In this document: positions 57,536 to 64,000 of the stretch, in pieces
Layout of the letters: every line of letters begins with the position of its first letter
Numbering within the stretch: the stretch's first letter is position 1
DNA from: Ardenticatenales bacterium
Lineage (GTDB): Bacteria > Chloroflexota > Anaerolineae > Promineifilales > Promineifilaceae
DNA: 64,000 bases
Direction: 5' to 3'
Assembly: GCA_020634575.1 (NCBI GenBank)
Contig: JACKBM010000033.1
Location: 1 to 64,000, forward strand
Program-made: the position numbers and the translations under genes
Notes under the pieces: generated by a model
What the model was told of the DNA's origin: nothing
What the model saw: the letters and a program-made list of their open reading frames with translations, nothing else
The model's database searches: none

Positions 57536-57754
57536 GTGAAAAACAGTTTGACTTGCCCCAAATGCCACGGCCAGAAAATCATTCTCGTACCGGGCAGCCG
57601 TATTGAAGGCAGCGGTGGGACCGCCATCACCACCGGCTTCATCAGCATGGCCAAAATCGACCGCTACATCTGTGAATCGTGCGGCTATAACGAAGAATGG
57701 ATGAGTTCGCCGGAAGATATCGAGAAGGTCAAAAAGCGTTTTGGGCGCGCCTGA
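57536..57754 (+). CDS. Small zinc-ribbon protein
   Basis: 72 residues with start codon GTG 57536. Two cysteine pairs, C7-x2-C10 (LTCPKCHGQ) and C46-x2-C49 (YICESCGYN), form a rubredoxin-like zinc ribbon. The rest (SRIEGSGGTAITTGFISMAK) is a beta hairpin, and the end is a charged helix (SPEDIEKVKKRFGRA). Such single ribbons are usually protein or nucleic-acid adapters; a precise role is not predictable. It stands alone, opposite the following phosphatidyltransferase. Confidence 0.75.
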   Translation: MKNSLTCPKCHGQKIILVPGSRIEGSGGTAITTGFISMAKIDRYICESCGYNEEWMSSPEDIEKVKKRFGRA

Positions 57755-57838
57755 CTTCCCCTGACAGGGTACGAACAACCTGATATTGTCTACGCCGCCG
57801 GGTTAGCCAGTCAGGCACAACGACGCCTGCCAGGCTAA

Positions 57839-58576
57839 TTACTGACTGGGTGCTGCCCCAACGCGCGAACGCAGGGTGAGATAGATGCTCAGGCCGGCGT
57901 AGTAGAAAGCGTACAGCATCGAACCCCAAACCAGCCAGGTCGGCGGATCGGGGAAGGTGATGATCATCCAGACCTGCGCGATCGTCCAAAGCCCGGTGGC
58001 AATGTGGGTCGCCCGGCGAAATTCCGCTGTCCGTGACGGATAAATGTACTTGACCGGCACAAAAACGAGAATGGCCAGCAACGTCAGGAAGGCAAAATTG
58101 ATCCAGCTGGGCCAGTTCAGCAGAAAGAGGTAATAGACGGCGATATTCCAGTAGGAGGGGAAACCCTTGAAGTAGTTGTCCTCGGTCTTAGCATCATATT
58201 GGCAGAACTGGTAGGCCGAGGAGAGAACAATGATCACCGCCGCCGCAATAGCCCAATTGCCTTCAACCAGGCCGGCTGCCTGCACAAAATAGGCGGGAAT
58301 GAACGCATAGGTCAGGTAATCAATGATATTGTCCAGCAGCGCACCATCAAAGCCAGGCAGGACAGCCTTGACCTGGGCTCGCCGGGCCAGCGTGCCATCA
58401 AAACCATCGATAATGATGTTGGCCGCCATCAGGACAAAAACAAGCCGCCAATCCTGGCGCGAGATGGCGATCAAGGTCATCAGGGCAAGAATGACCCCAC
58501 TGGCCGTGAGGGCATGCACACTCCAGGCCAGAACTTTTTGTTTGCGGGTGACTTCTTCCAATTCAACAAAGGTCAT
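57839..58576 (-). CDS. pcs: Phosphatidylcholine-synthase-like CDP-alcohol phosphotransferase
   Basis: A 245-residue membrane enzyme of the CDP-alcohol phosphatidyltransferase superfamily. The metal-binding motif D60-G-x2-A-R-x12-G78-x3-D82-x3-D86 has the longer spacing of rhizobial Pcs proteins, and the surrounding text (SVHALTASG, VKAVLPGFDGALLDNIIDYLTY, IPAYF, FKGFPSYWNIAVYYLF) follows Pcs closely. Pcs condenses CDP-diacylglycerol with choline to make phosphatidylcholine in one step. About eight helices are predicted. A choline source or uptake gene is not in the window. The similarity is recalled from family knowledge, and the choline specificity is inferred. Confidence 0.8.
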   Translation of the reverse strand: MTFVELEEVTRKQKVLAWSVHALTASGVILALMTLIAISRQDWRLVFVLMAANIIIDGFDGTLARRAQVKAVLPGFDGALLDNIIDYLTYAFIPAYFVQAAGLVEGNWAIAAAVIIVLSSAYQFCQYDAKTEDNYFKGFPSYWNIAVYYLFLLNWPSWINFAFLTLLAILVFVPVKYIYPSRTAEFRRATHIATGLWTIAQVWMIITFPDPPTWLVWGSMLYAFYYAGLSIYLTLRSRVGAAPSQ

Positions 58577-58865
58577 TGTTTGCTCCTGAACAGGATAAGT
58601 AGATTGCGTTCTCTTCAGGGCAAAGACAACCCTGTGAAATTGATGTGAATGTCCATATTATAGTGGAGGGGCGCAAATAGACGAATGGTGTAAAGGTAAT
58701 ATTCATACTGCGGCCAGAGAATTGCAATTTCGGGACGAACGTACTATTCTGCACCTTAGCCTGCCCTCATATACAATAGCTTTAATTATGAACATTGATG
58801 ACTTGTATCGGACGAACCCATTTGAATCCACCACGAGCGAAAGCTCCCCCACCAAGGAAGCCAAC

Positions 58866-60128
58866 ATGCATCGGGACCTGAAAGGCGAAGAACTCCTTTC
58901 GACCGTTTTGCAGGTGACCAAGAAAATGGGTGAGATGCGCTCCCTGGAGCCATTGCTCCAGTACGCCATCGACGAGCTGCTGCGCTTCACCGGTGCGGAA
59001 AAAGGCTACATCATCCTGGTCGACAATGATGGCAAGCTGGACTTCAAGGTCCAGCGCGACGCTCAGGGCAATACCCTTTCCCAGGTCGACGAAATCAGCC
59101 ACACCGTCATCAATAACGTCATCACCTCCGGCGAATCCCTGGTGCTGTCCAATGCTCTGACTGATCCGCGTTTCGGGGCTGCCCGAAGCGTGATTGAGTT
59201 ACGCCTGCGCTCCATCCTTTGTGTGCCGTTGCTGGTCGCCAACCGGACTATCGGCGCTATTTACCTGGAGAATCGTGAGTTTGAGAACCGTTTTGTGCAG
59301 GCGGACCAGGCAACGATGGAGCTCTGGGCCAACCAGGCGTCCGTCGCCATCGAAAACGCCCGCCTGAACGATGAGCTTGAAGTCGCCAACAAACATTTGA
59401 AGCAGCTGGATGAGATGAAAAGCAACTTCGTGATGCTGGTCTCCCACGAGCTCCGTACGCCATTGGCCTCGGTGATGGCTTACTCTTCGCTGGTCAGCAA
59501 GCTGGTGGATGACGATTCCCGCATCGTCAAAATGCAGGGGCGGCTGAACGAATCGGTGGAAAGGCTCAACAAATCCATCGGCGAGATCATTCAGGTTTTC
59601 CGCATGATGTCCGGTCAGCAGGATGTGCGCCGCACCCTCATGCCGATCAGCGCCATCATCGATCCGGTGCTTAACAAGATTGTGCCCCATGCCGAGCAGC
59701 GTAATATCCGCGTCAGCGTAAACGCCCTGGACACCCTGCCGCTGCTGCTGGTCGATGGCGAGAGCATGAAGATCGTGTTCGAAAACGTGATTGGCAACGC
59801 GCTCAAGTTCACGCCCGACAATGGCGAAATCTCCATTTCCGCCGATTTGAATACTGAGGGTGTTCGCTTCATCGTCCAGGACACCGGCATCGGCGTCCCG
59901 GAGCAGGAACAGCAGCGGGTGTTTGATATTTTCCACATCCTCGGCGAGCTCAAGCACCATTCCTCCAGTAAAGTGGCCTTTCGCGGCGGCGGGCTAGGGC
60001 TCGGACTGCCTATCGCCCGCGGCATTATTGGCGCCCACAACGGCACCATCAAGCTGGAAAGCCCGGGTTACGATCCGGAAGCGCTGCCGGGCACAACCTG
60101 CACCATTTTCCTGCCACACGCTGATTAA
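58866..60128 (+). CDS. GAF-domain sensor histidine kinase
   Basis: 420 residues from ATG 58866, chosen for the strong AAGGAAG five bases upstream; the frame is open to 58722, with ATG 58788 an alternative without a ribosome site. A GAF domain (about 20-165: LRFTGAEKGYIILVD to VPLLVANRTIGAIYLENREF) senses a small ligand or redox state. A short coiled coil leads to the HisKA box with phospho-accepting H194 (MLVSHELRTPLASVMAY). The ATPase domain has the N box (VFENVIGNALKFTPD), the G1 box DTGIGVP and the G2 box GGGLGLGLPIA. No membrane segment is present, so it is cytoplasmic. No response regulator is adjacent (orphan kinase). A TACAAT at 58772-58777 may be its -10. Confidence 0.9.
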   Translation: MHRDLKGEELLSTVLQVTKKMGEMRSLEPLLQYAIDELLRFTGAEKGYIILVDNDGKLDFKVQRDAQGNTLSQVDEISHTVINNVITSGESLVLSNALTDPRFGAARSVIELRLRSILCVPLLVANRTIGAIYLENREFENRFVQADQATMELWANQASVAIENARLNDELEVANKHLKQLDEMKSNFVMLVSHELRTPLASVMAYSSLVSKLVDDDSRIVKMQGRLNESVERLNKSIGEIIQVFRMMSGQQDVRRTLMPISAIIDPVLNKIVPHAEQRNIRVSVNALDTLPLLLVDGESMKIVFENVIGNALKFTPDNGEISISADLNTEGVRFIVQDTGIGVPEQEQQRVFDIFHILGELKHHSSSKVAFRGGGLGLGLPIARGIIGAHNGTIKLESPGYDPEALPGTTCTIFLPHAD

Positions 60129-60198
60129 ATTGCAGCTGCCGTCTCAGATAACGACACCGCTTTAGCCAATAACCGGCCGGTATGCTACAGTTCCGTCA

Positions 60199-60744
60199 AT
60201 GACAAGGCGGCAAGCTGTGGCGGGCATCACTTCACTTTTAAGTAACAGCTATCGGGAAAAAGTTCTGGCGCTCATGGCCGAGTTGAGCGAGACGTTTGGC
60301 GTGCCGACGCATGGCTGGCCCCACGTGAGCTACCACATCGCCGCAATTTATGACACGGGCCTCGCTCCGGCATTGCAGCAATTGGCCGGCCAGATCGCCC
60401 CCTTCACCCTGCAGACCACTGGCCTGGGGCTCTTCACCGGCCCAGAACCCGTACTCTATCTCGCCCTGGTCCGGAATCAGGCGCTGACCACCGTGCATGA
60501 GCGCGTTTGGGCAGTTGGGGAGCAGCATGGGCTGGAAAGCGTCGCTTATTATGAACCGGCCGGTTGGGTCCCCCACATCACCCTCAGCCATTTTCCCGCC
60601 GACGACACCCGGTTGCCGGACATCATCGCCGCCCTGAGCCGGCGCAATCTCAGCTGGGAAATCCCGATTGACAACCTGACCCTGCTGGCTGATGCCGGGT
60701 CCGGCATCGCGCTACACCAGCAATGGTCGCTCACTGGCGTCTAG
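60199..60744 (+). CDS. 2H-phosphoesterase / 2-5 RNA ligase family protein
   Basis: 181 residues with the two histidine motifs of the 2H superfamily, H42-V-S (PHVSYHIAAI) and H126-I-T (PHITLSHF), about 84 residues apart, as in ThpR/LigT-like proteins. These enzymes act on cyclic 2-3 phosphodiesters of RNA or nucleotides; ligase names are historical. The specific substrate is unknown. Its stop codon overlaps that of the convergent alanine racemase within a single CTAG. Confidence 0.85.
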   Translation: MTRRQAVAGITSLLSNSYREKVLALMAELSETFGVPTHGWPHVSYHIAAIYDTGLAPALQQLAGQIAPFTLQTTGLGLFTGPEPVLYLALVRNQALTTVHERVWAVGEQHGLESVAYYEPAGWVPHITLSHFPADDTRLPDIIAALSRRNLSWEIPIDNLTLLADAGSGIALHQQWSLTGV

Positions 60745-61898
60745 GCTGGTGGCAGGTAGACGCGCGGCACCCGCGTATTGATGTTGGTCAGGATTTCATA
60801 GGGCACTGTGCCGGCCCATTCAGCCAGCTCTTCACAGCTGATGGCCGCGCCATCCGCCTCCCCCAGCAGCGTCACCACATCCCCGTTGTAGGCCGTTTCC
60901 CAGCCGATGTTGACCATCGTCTGGTCCATACAGACCCGGCCCACAACCGGGTACCGTTTCCCCCGGATGATCACCTCGGCCCGGTTGGATAGCGCCCGAA
61001 AGTAGCCATCGCCATACCCAACGGGGATGGTAACAACACGGGTCTGGGTGTCGCTTTGCCAGGTGGAGCCATAGCTCACCGGATGGCCGGGCTGGACCAC
61101 CTTGAAGTAAACGACCTGGCTTTTCCAGCTGAGAACCGGCCGGACCAACACGGTGCGGGCGACCTCCGCGGATGGATAAACACCAAACAGAAGTATGCCG
61201 GGCCGGACCATATCCAGGTGGCTCTCCGGCAGTTGCAGGATACCACCGGAGTTGGCGATATGGGCCCAGGGCCGGGGCAGCCCCCGCTGCTCATAGAAGC
61301 GGAGTACATCCATAAATCGCCCTAACTGTATCTGAGCCGACGCCAAATTAGCCGCATCGCTGTTGGCAAAGTGGGAGTAAATCCCTTCCACCAGGCAATG
61401 TTGGCAGTCCAGGGCCGCTTCCAGCAAGGGTTCAGCGCTGTAATAATGGACGCCAATGCGCTCCATGCCGGTATCGATCTTGAGATGGACGGTGGCGCGG
61501 CGCCCCATGGCTGCCGCCGCAGCATCGATCTGCTGCAGTTTTTCCACCGAGGAGGCAGTCAGCGTCAGATCATGCGCGATAAATTGCGGGACCTGGTTCC
61601 CCAGGATGCCGCCGAGGACCAGAATCGGCACCGTGATGCCCGCCTGACGCAGCAGAATCCCTTCCTCCAACACCGCCACGCCAAGGTAATCCACCCCCAA
61701 CGTCACCATGTGGCGGGCGATGGCGACCAGCCCGTGCCCATAGGCATTCGCCTTCAGAATCGGCATCAAGCGTACCCCGGCGCCGACATGGCGGCGGATA
61801 GCGGCATAATTCTGGCTTAGCCGGCCCAGGTCGATCTCGGTATGGGTCGGCCGCAATGAATGGTCGCTGGCGATTGTCTCTTCGTTGATGGTAGACAT
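60741..61898 (-). CDS. alr: Alanine racemase
   Basis: A PLP enzyme interconverting L- and D-alanine for peptidoglycan, 385 residues. The PLP lysine is K49 in LKANAYGHG, the second catalytic residue Y276 lies in VSYGSTWQ, and GRVCMDQTMVNI is the conserved late motif. The start region has no ribosome site. A TACAAT at 61911-61906 (minus) lies 7 bases upstream of ATG 61898, so the mRNA could be leaderless. It supplies the ddl and murF steps encoded in the dcw cluster, though it is about 35 kb away. Confidence 0.96.
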   Translation of the reverse strand: MSTINEETIASDHSLRPTHTEIDLGRLSQNYAAIRRHVGAGVRLMPILKANAYGHGLVAIARHMVTLGVDYLGVAVLEEGILLRQAGITVPILVLGGILGNQVPQFIAHDLTLTASSVEKLQQIDAAAAAMGRRATVHLKIDTGMERIGVHYYSAEPLLEAALDCQHCLVEGIYSHFANSDAANLASAQIQLGRFMDVLRFYEQRGLPRPWAHIANSGGILQLPESHLDMVRPGILLFGVYPSAEVARTVLVRPVLSWKSQVVYFKVVQPGHPVSYGSTWQSDTQTRVVTIPVGYGDGYFRALSNRAEVIIRGKRYPVVGRVCMDQTMVNIGWETAYNGDVVTLLGEADGAAISCEELAEWAGTVPYEILTNINTRVPRVYLPPA

Positions 61899-61939
61899 GG
61901 GCGGGATTGTACTTGAGCGGTGGGAGCCGGGCTATCGCC

Positions 61940-62005
61940 GGTGAGGGGTTACCACCAACCCGTCGGGTCCGGGGGAACCCGACGGGTTGGTGGTAACCCC
62001 TCACC
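61940..62005. repeat. Perfect 29-bp inverted repeat containing AACCCGTCGGGTT core
   Basis: The arms at 61940-61968 and 61977-62005 are perfectly complementary over 29 bases (ends GGTGAGGGGTTACC / GGTAACCCCTCACC), with an 8-base loop. The inner part ACCAACCCGTCGGGT is the same palindrome core as the 44328-44468 array. Ten bases later comes GCGCTAGAAT (possible -10 at 62015-62020), as in the array. It lies between the divergent alr and SDR genes. Confidence 0.95.
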
Positions 62006-62053
62006 CAATCGCGCTAGAATAGCCAGCGACCACAACACAAAAAGGAGGTCATC

Positions 62054-62848
62054 ATGCAGCGCTTCAAGGATAAAGTCGCCCTGGTTACCGGGGCCGGGAG
62101 TGGCCTGGGCCGGGCCGGGGCTGAGCGGCTGGCGGCCGAAGGGGCCCGCGTCGCTGTCGTCGACCGGGATGAGGCGGCGGCCGCCGCGGTCGTCGCCGCG
62201 CTGAACGAGGCCGGCCACCAGGCCATCGCCGTCACCGCTGATGTCACCAGGGCCGCCGATTGCGAGGCGATGGTGGCACAAACGCTCGCCGCCTTCGGCC
62301 AGCTGGATGTTGTCTTTGCGAACGCCGGCATTGGCGGCAACCGGGTTACCTTTGTCGATATGGAGATGGCAGAATGGGATCGGGTCCTGGCTGGCAATCT
62401 GCGCAGCCTCGTCCTAACCTGCAAGGCGGCCGTACCGGCGTTGATCGCCAACGGGGGCGGCGCCATCGTCCTCATGGGCTCTTCGACCGGCGGCTGGGAT
62501 ACCATCTATGGCTCCGGCCCCTACATGACGAGCAAGGAAGCGGTCAACGCCCTGGCGCGCAACCTGGGGCTGGAGTTAGGGCCACACCAGATTCGGGTCA
62601 ACGCCGTTTGCCCGGGCATCATCCAGACACAGCTCAGTTTTCGTCAGGGGGTGGATGATCCGGACGCCTGGGAGAAGTTCTTTGGCCGCTTCGCTGCCCG
62701 CATCCCCCTGGGCCGCGTGGGCCAGCCGGAAGACGTCGCCGCTACGGTCGCCTTCCTGGCCTCAGACGATGCCCGCCACATCACTGGCACCACCCTGCTC
62801 ATTGACGGTGGGCAAACACTGCAAAGCTGGAGCAATGCGCCTGAATAA
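62054..62848 (+). CDS. Short-chain dehydrogenase/reductase
   Basis: A classical SDR of 264 residues. The NAD(P) motif TGAGSGLG is at 12-19, VDRD after strand 2 suggests NAD preference, and NAG comes next (FANAGIG). The catalytic tetrad has Ser in VLMGSSTGG and Y157-x3-K161 (PYMTSKEA). The end, ITGTTLLIDGGQTL, is typical of the FabG-like group. The ribosome site is perfect (AAGGAGGT). The substrate is unknown. Transcription probably begins right after the long palindrome upstream. Confidence 0.93.
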   Translation: MQRFKDKVALVTGAGSGLGRAGAERLAAEGARVAVVDRDEAAAAAVVAALNEAGHQAIAVTADVTRAADCEAMVAQTLAAFGQLDVVFANAGIGGNRVTFVDMEMAEWDRVLAGNLRSLVLTCKAAVPALIANGGGAIVLMGSSTGGWDTIYGSGPYMTSKEAVNALARNLGLELGPHQIRVNAVCPGIIQTQLSFRQGVDDPDAWEKFFGRFAARIPLGRVGQPEDVAATVAFLASDDARHITGTTLLIDGGQTLQSWSNAPE

Positions 62849-62876
62849 TTCCTGGCTGGTTTCACTGCTAAAGGTT

Positions 62877-62958
62877 CTGGAAGGTTGGTCCCGCTCGGAA
62901 TGACAAGGCTGGTTGCGCCAAATTAGATCTGGGAAGGTTGGCCTCGCTCGGAATGACA
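62877..62958. repeat. Two direct copies of a ~30-bp unit
   Basis: Units starting CTGG(G)AAGGTTGG and ending CGCTCGGAATGACA at 62877-62905 and 62929-62958 differ at two bases and one indel. They resemble dispersed GGAATGACA-type repeats. Confidence 0.75.
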
Positions 62959-62977
62959 GGGGACGTAAAGAAAGATA

Positions 62978-63038
62978 GCCGCAAATGGCGCGAATTTTCG
63001 CTAATTTTGCTTTCGCGAAAATTCGCGCCATTCGCGGC
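62978..63038. repeat. Long inverted repeat between convergent genes
   Basis: Arms of 24 bases (62978-63001 and 63015-63038) with one mismatch, containing GGCGCGAATTTTCGC and its complement, loop 13 bases. It lies between the SDR and the PfkB-like gene, which converge, and could end transcription from both sides. Confidence 0.85.
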
Positions 63039-63046
63039 CCAATCTC

Positions 63047-63991
63047 TTACCGTAGGGGTTCTATGCGCGCCATCAACTCAGGGAGAGCGGCGGTGGCGGC
63101 GGCACGGCGTTCGGGGCTGACCTCAGCGGGCATGCCGACGGTCTGGACGATTTGGGCGGCGGCCAGGGTGCCGTAGCAGCCGGCCTGGCGGGCGTCACGC
63201 GTCTCGGTCCAGCCGACGCAGAAGGCGGCGCCGTAGCTGTTACCGGCGCCGGTCGGATCGATAGCCTGGACCGGCCGGATCGGCACATGCCACATCGCCC
63301 CACTGTACCGATCCCAGACATACGAACCATGCCGGCCATTACGAATGGCGACTACATTCGCGCCCAAACCCGCCCAGTAGGTCAACACCTCCAGCGGCTC
63401 CTGGCTACCCGCCAGCCCGCTGGCAGAAGGCCAATCCGGCAAGACGAGGTCAACCTGCGGCAGCAGAGCCAACAGGCCATCCCGATTTTTCCAGGTATTA
63501 AAATCCAGGATCGGCTCCAGCGAGAAAATCGCCCCATTTTGCTTCAGCTTGAGCGCCGTATGCACCATCGGTTCGTCGAAAAACTCTGTGATGAGGTGAA
63601 TCGCTTTGGGCCGCTCATAATCGGTCGGCAATTCAAGGGGCCGGCCCAACATCGTGAACCAGTTTTCGGTCTGAAAGACGGCTGGTGACTGCGTATCCGG
63701 CCGGGTCGCATATTCGTCCTCATCATAAACGACGAGACCGCCTTTAAATGTCTGCAAATCGGGATAACGGGCCCAGCCGGCCAGGTCCACATCCAACTCT
63801 GCCAGCGCCTGCACAAAACGAGGCGCAATGTCCGTGCCGGAGCGGGACAGGAAGCCGACTGAATCATGCCAGAGCCGGGCGCCAAACAGCCCCTGCGGCC
63901 CACCGCCGCCGAGGAGATCGGCGTGGTCGGAGCCATCAGCCGCCCGCACCCGGTCGATGATGATCTTGCCGTAGATCAGATAATCAACCAT
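63047..63991 (-). CDS. PfkB-like kinase with altered catalytic motif
   Basis: 314 residues; the start codon is 10 bases from the window edge, so an upstream start cannot be excluded. A glycine patch near the N-terminus (LLGGGGPQGLFGA) and the C-terminal DPTGAGNSYGAAF match the PfkB signatures. However, the catalytic Asp of the GAGD motif is Asn here (N251). The region AEVSPERRAAATAAL closes the protein. Without the base the kinase may be inactive or may have changed function; alternatively it could be a recognised Asn-containing subgroup. Of the three PfkB-like proteins in the window this is the only one with the change. Confidence 0.75.
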   Translation of the reverse strand: MVDYLIYGKIIIDRVRAADGSDHADLLGGGGPQGLFGARLWHDSVGFLSRSGTDIAPRFVQALAELDVDLAGWARYPDLQTFKGGLVVYDEDEYATRPDTQSPAVFQTENWFTMLGRPLELPTDYERPKAIHLITEFFDEPMVHTALKLKQNGAIFSLEPILDFNTWKNRDGLLALLPQVDLVLPDWPSASGLAGSQEPLEVLTYWAGLGANVVAIRNGRHGSYVWDRYSGAMWHVPIRPVQAIDPTGAGNSYGAAFCVGWTETRDARQAGCYGTLAAAQIVQTVGMPAEVSPERRAAATAALPELMARIEPLR

Positions 63992-64000
63992 AAGGCGCCG

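Overview
This window looks like one contiguous piece of a Chloroflexota chromosome, probably of the Anaerolineae/Caldilineae/Ardenticatenia kind. The G+C content is about 60 percent by eye. No lipopolysaccharide or outer-membrane genes are visible. There is a complete peptidoglycan/division (dcw) cluster, a B12-dependent ribonucleotide reductase with NrdR control, a phosphatidylcholine-synthase-like enzyme, and many secreted or lipoprotein genes. The phylum call is inferred from gene content and style; there is no rRNA gene to confirm it. No phage, insertion sequence, CRISPR array or plasmid function was seen.

Layout. Positions 138-5310 hold accessory genes: a PfkB-type sugar kinase, two small envelope proteins, a nitroreductase-like flavoprotein and a secreted beta-propeller protein, with about 1 kb of decayed sequence before the last. 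A tRNA-Ser(GGA) with near-consensus promoter and terminator is at 5664-5749. Next come a membrane-anchored glycerophosphodiesterase, an MFS exporter, a flippase-like membrane protein translationally coupled to an FAD oxidoreductase, a UDP-sugar dehydrogenase and a secreted lamin-tail/phospholipase-D protein (5908-14882). A 62-residue peptide with a lasso-type RiPP leader motif stands alone at 15027-15215. The nrdR-nrdJ operon follows, with a promoter and two phased NrdR boxes, then an HTTM membrane protein.

From 40089 down to 20385, all on the minus strand, lies the dcw cluster in transcription order: ftsZ (copy 2), mraZ, rsmH, ftsL-like, ftsI, murF, mraY, murD, ftsW, murG, a CvpA-like gene, murC, a tiny lysine-rich ORF, murB, ddl, ftsQ, ftsA, ftsZ (copy 1). 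Two intact ftsZ paralogues therefore flank the cluster, and murE is missing from it. The mraZ promoter is followed by three TGGGN boxes with exact 10-bp period, the pattern expected for MraZ autoregulation. An alanine racemase further on (60741-61898) would supply the D-alanine used by Ddl and MurF.

From 40634 onward come a hydrolase, a secreted glycosidase-like protein, an EamA transporter, and a TrpF-like barrel lacking the catalytic cysteine paired with a second PfkB kinase. A tandem array of 19-bp palindromic units separates the last two genes from the divergent transporter. Then follow a tandem glycine riboswitch driving gcvH-gcvP, a giant alpha-2-macroglobulin-like lipoprotein without the thioester motif, a phosphatidylcholine-synthase-like protein, a GAF histidine kinase, a 2H phosphoesterase, alanine racemase, a short-chain dehydrogenase and a third PfkB-like protein with an altered catalytic motif.

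The most unusual window-wide signal is the palindrome ACCGGCCGGT. I counted 25 exact copies by eye, where base composition predicts about 0.2, reminiscent of the HIP1 element of cyanobacteria. Other points of interest are the orphan RiPP-like precursor, the palindromic promoter arrays, the double ftsZ, and several enzyme homologues missing key catalytic residues.
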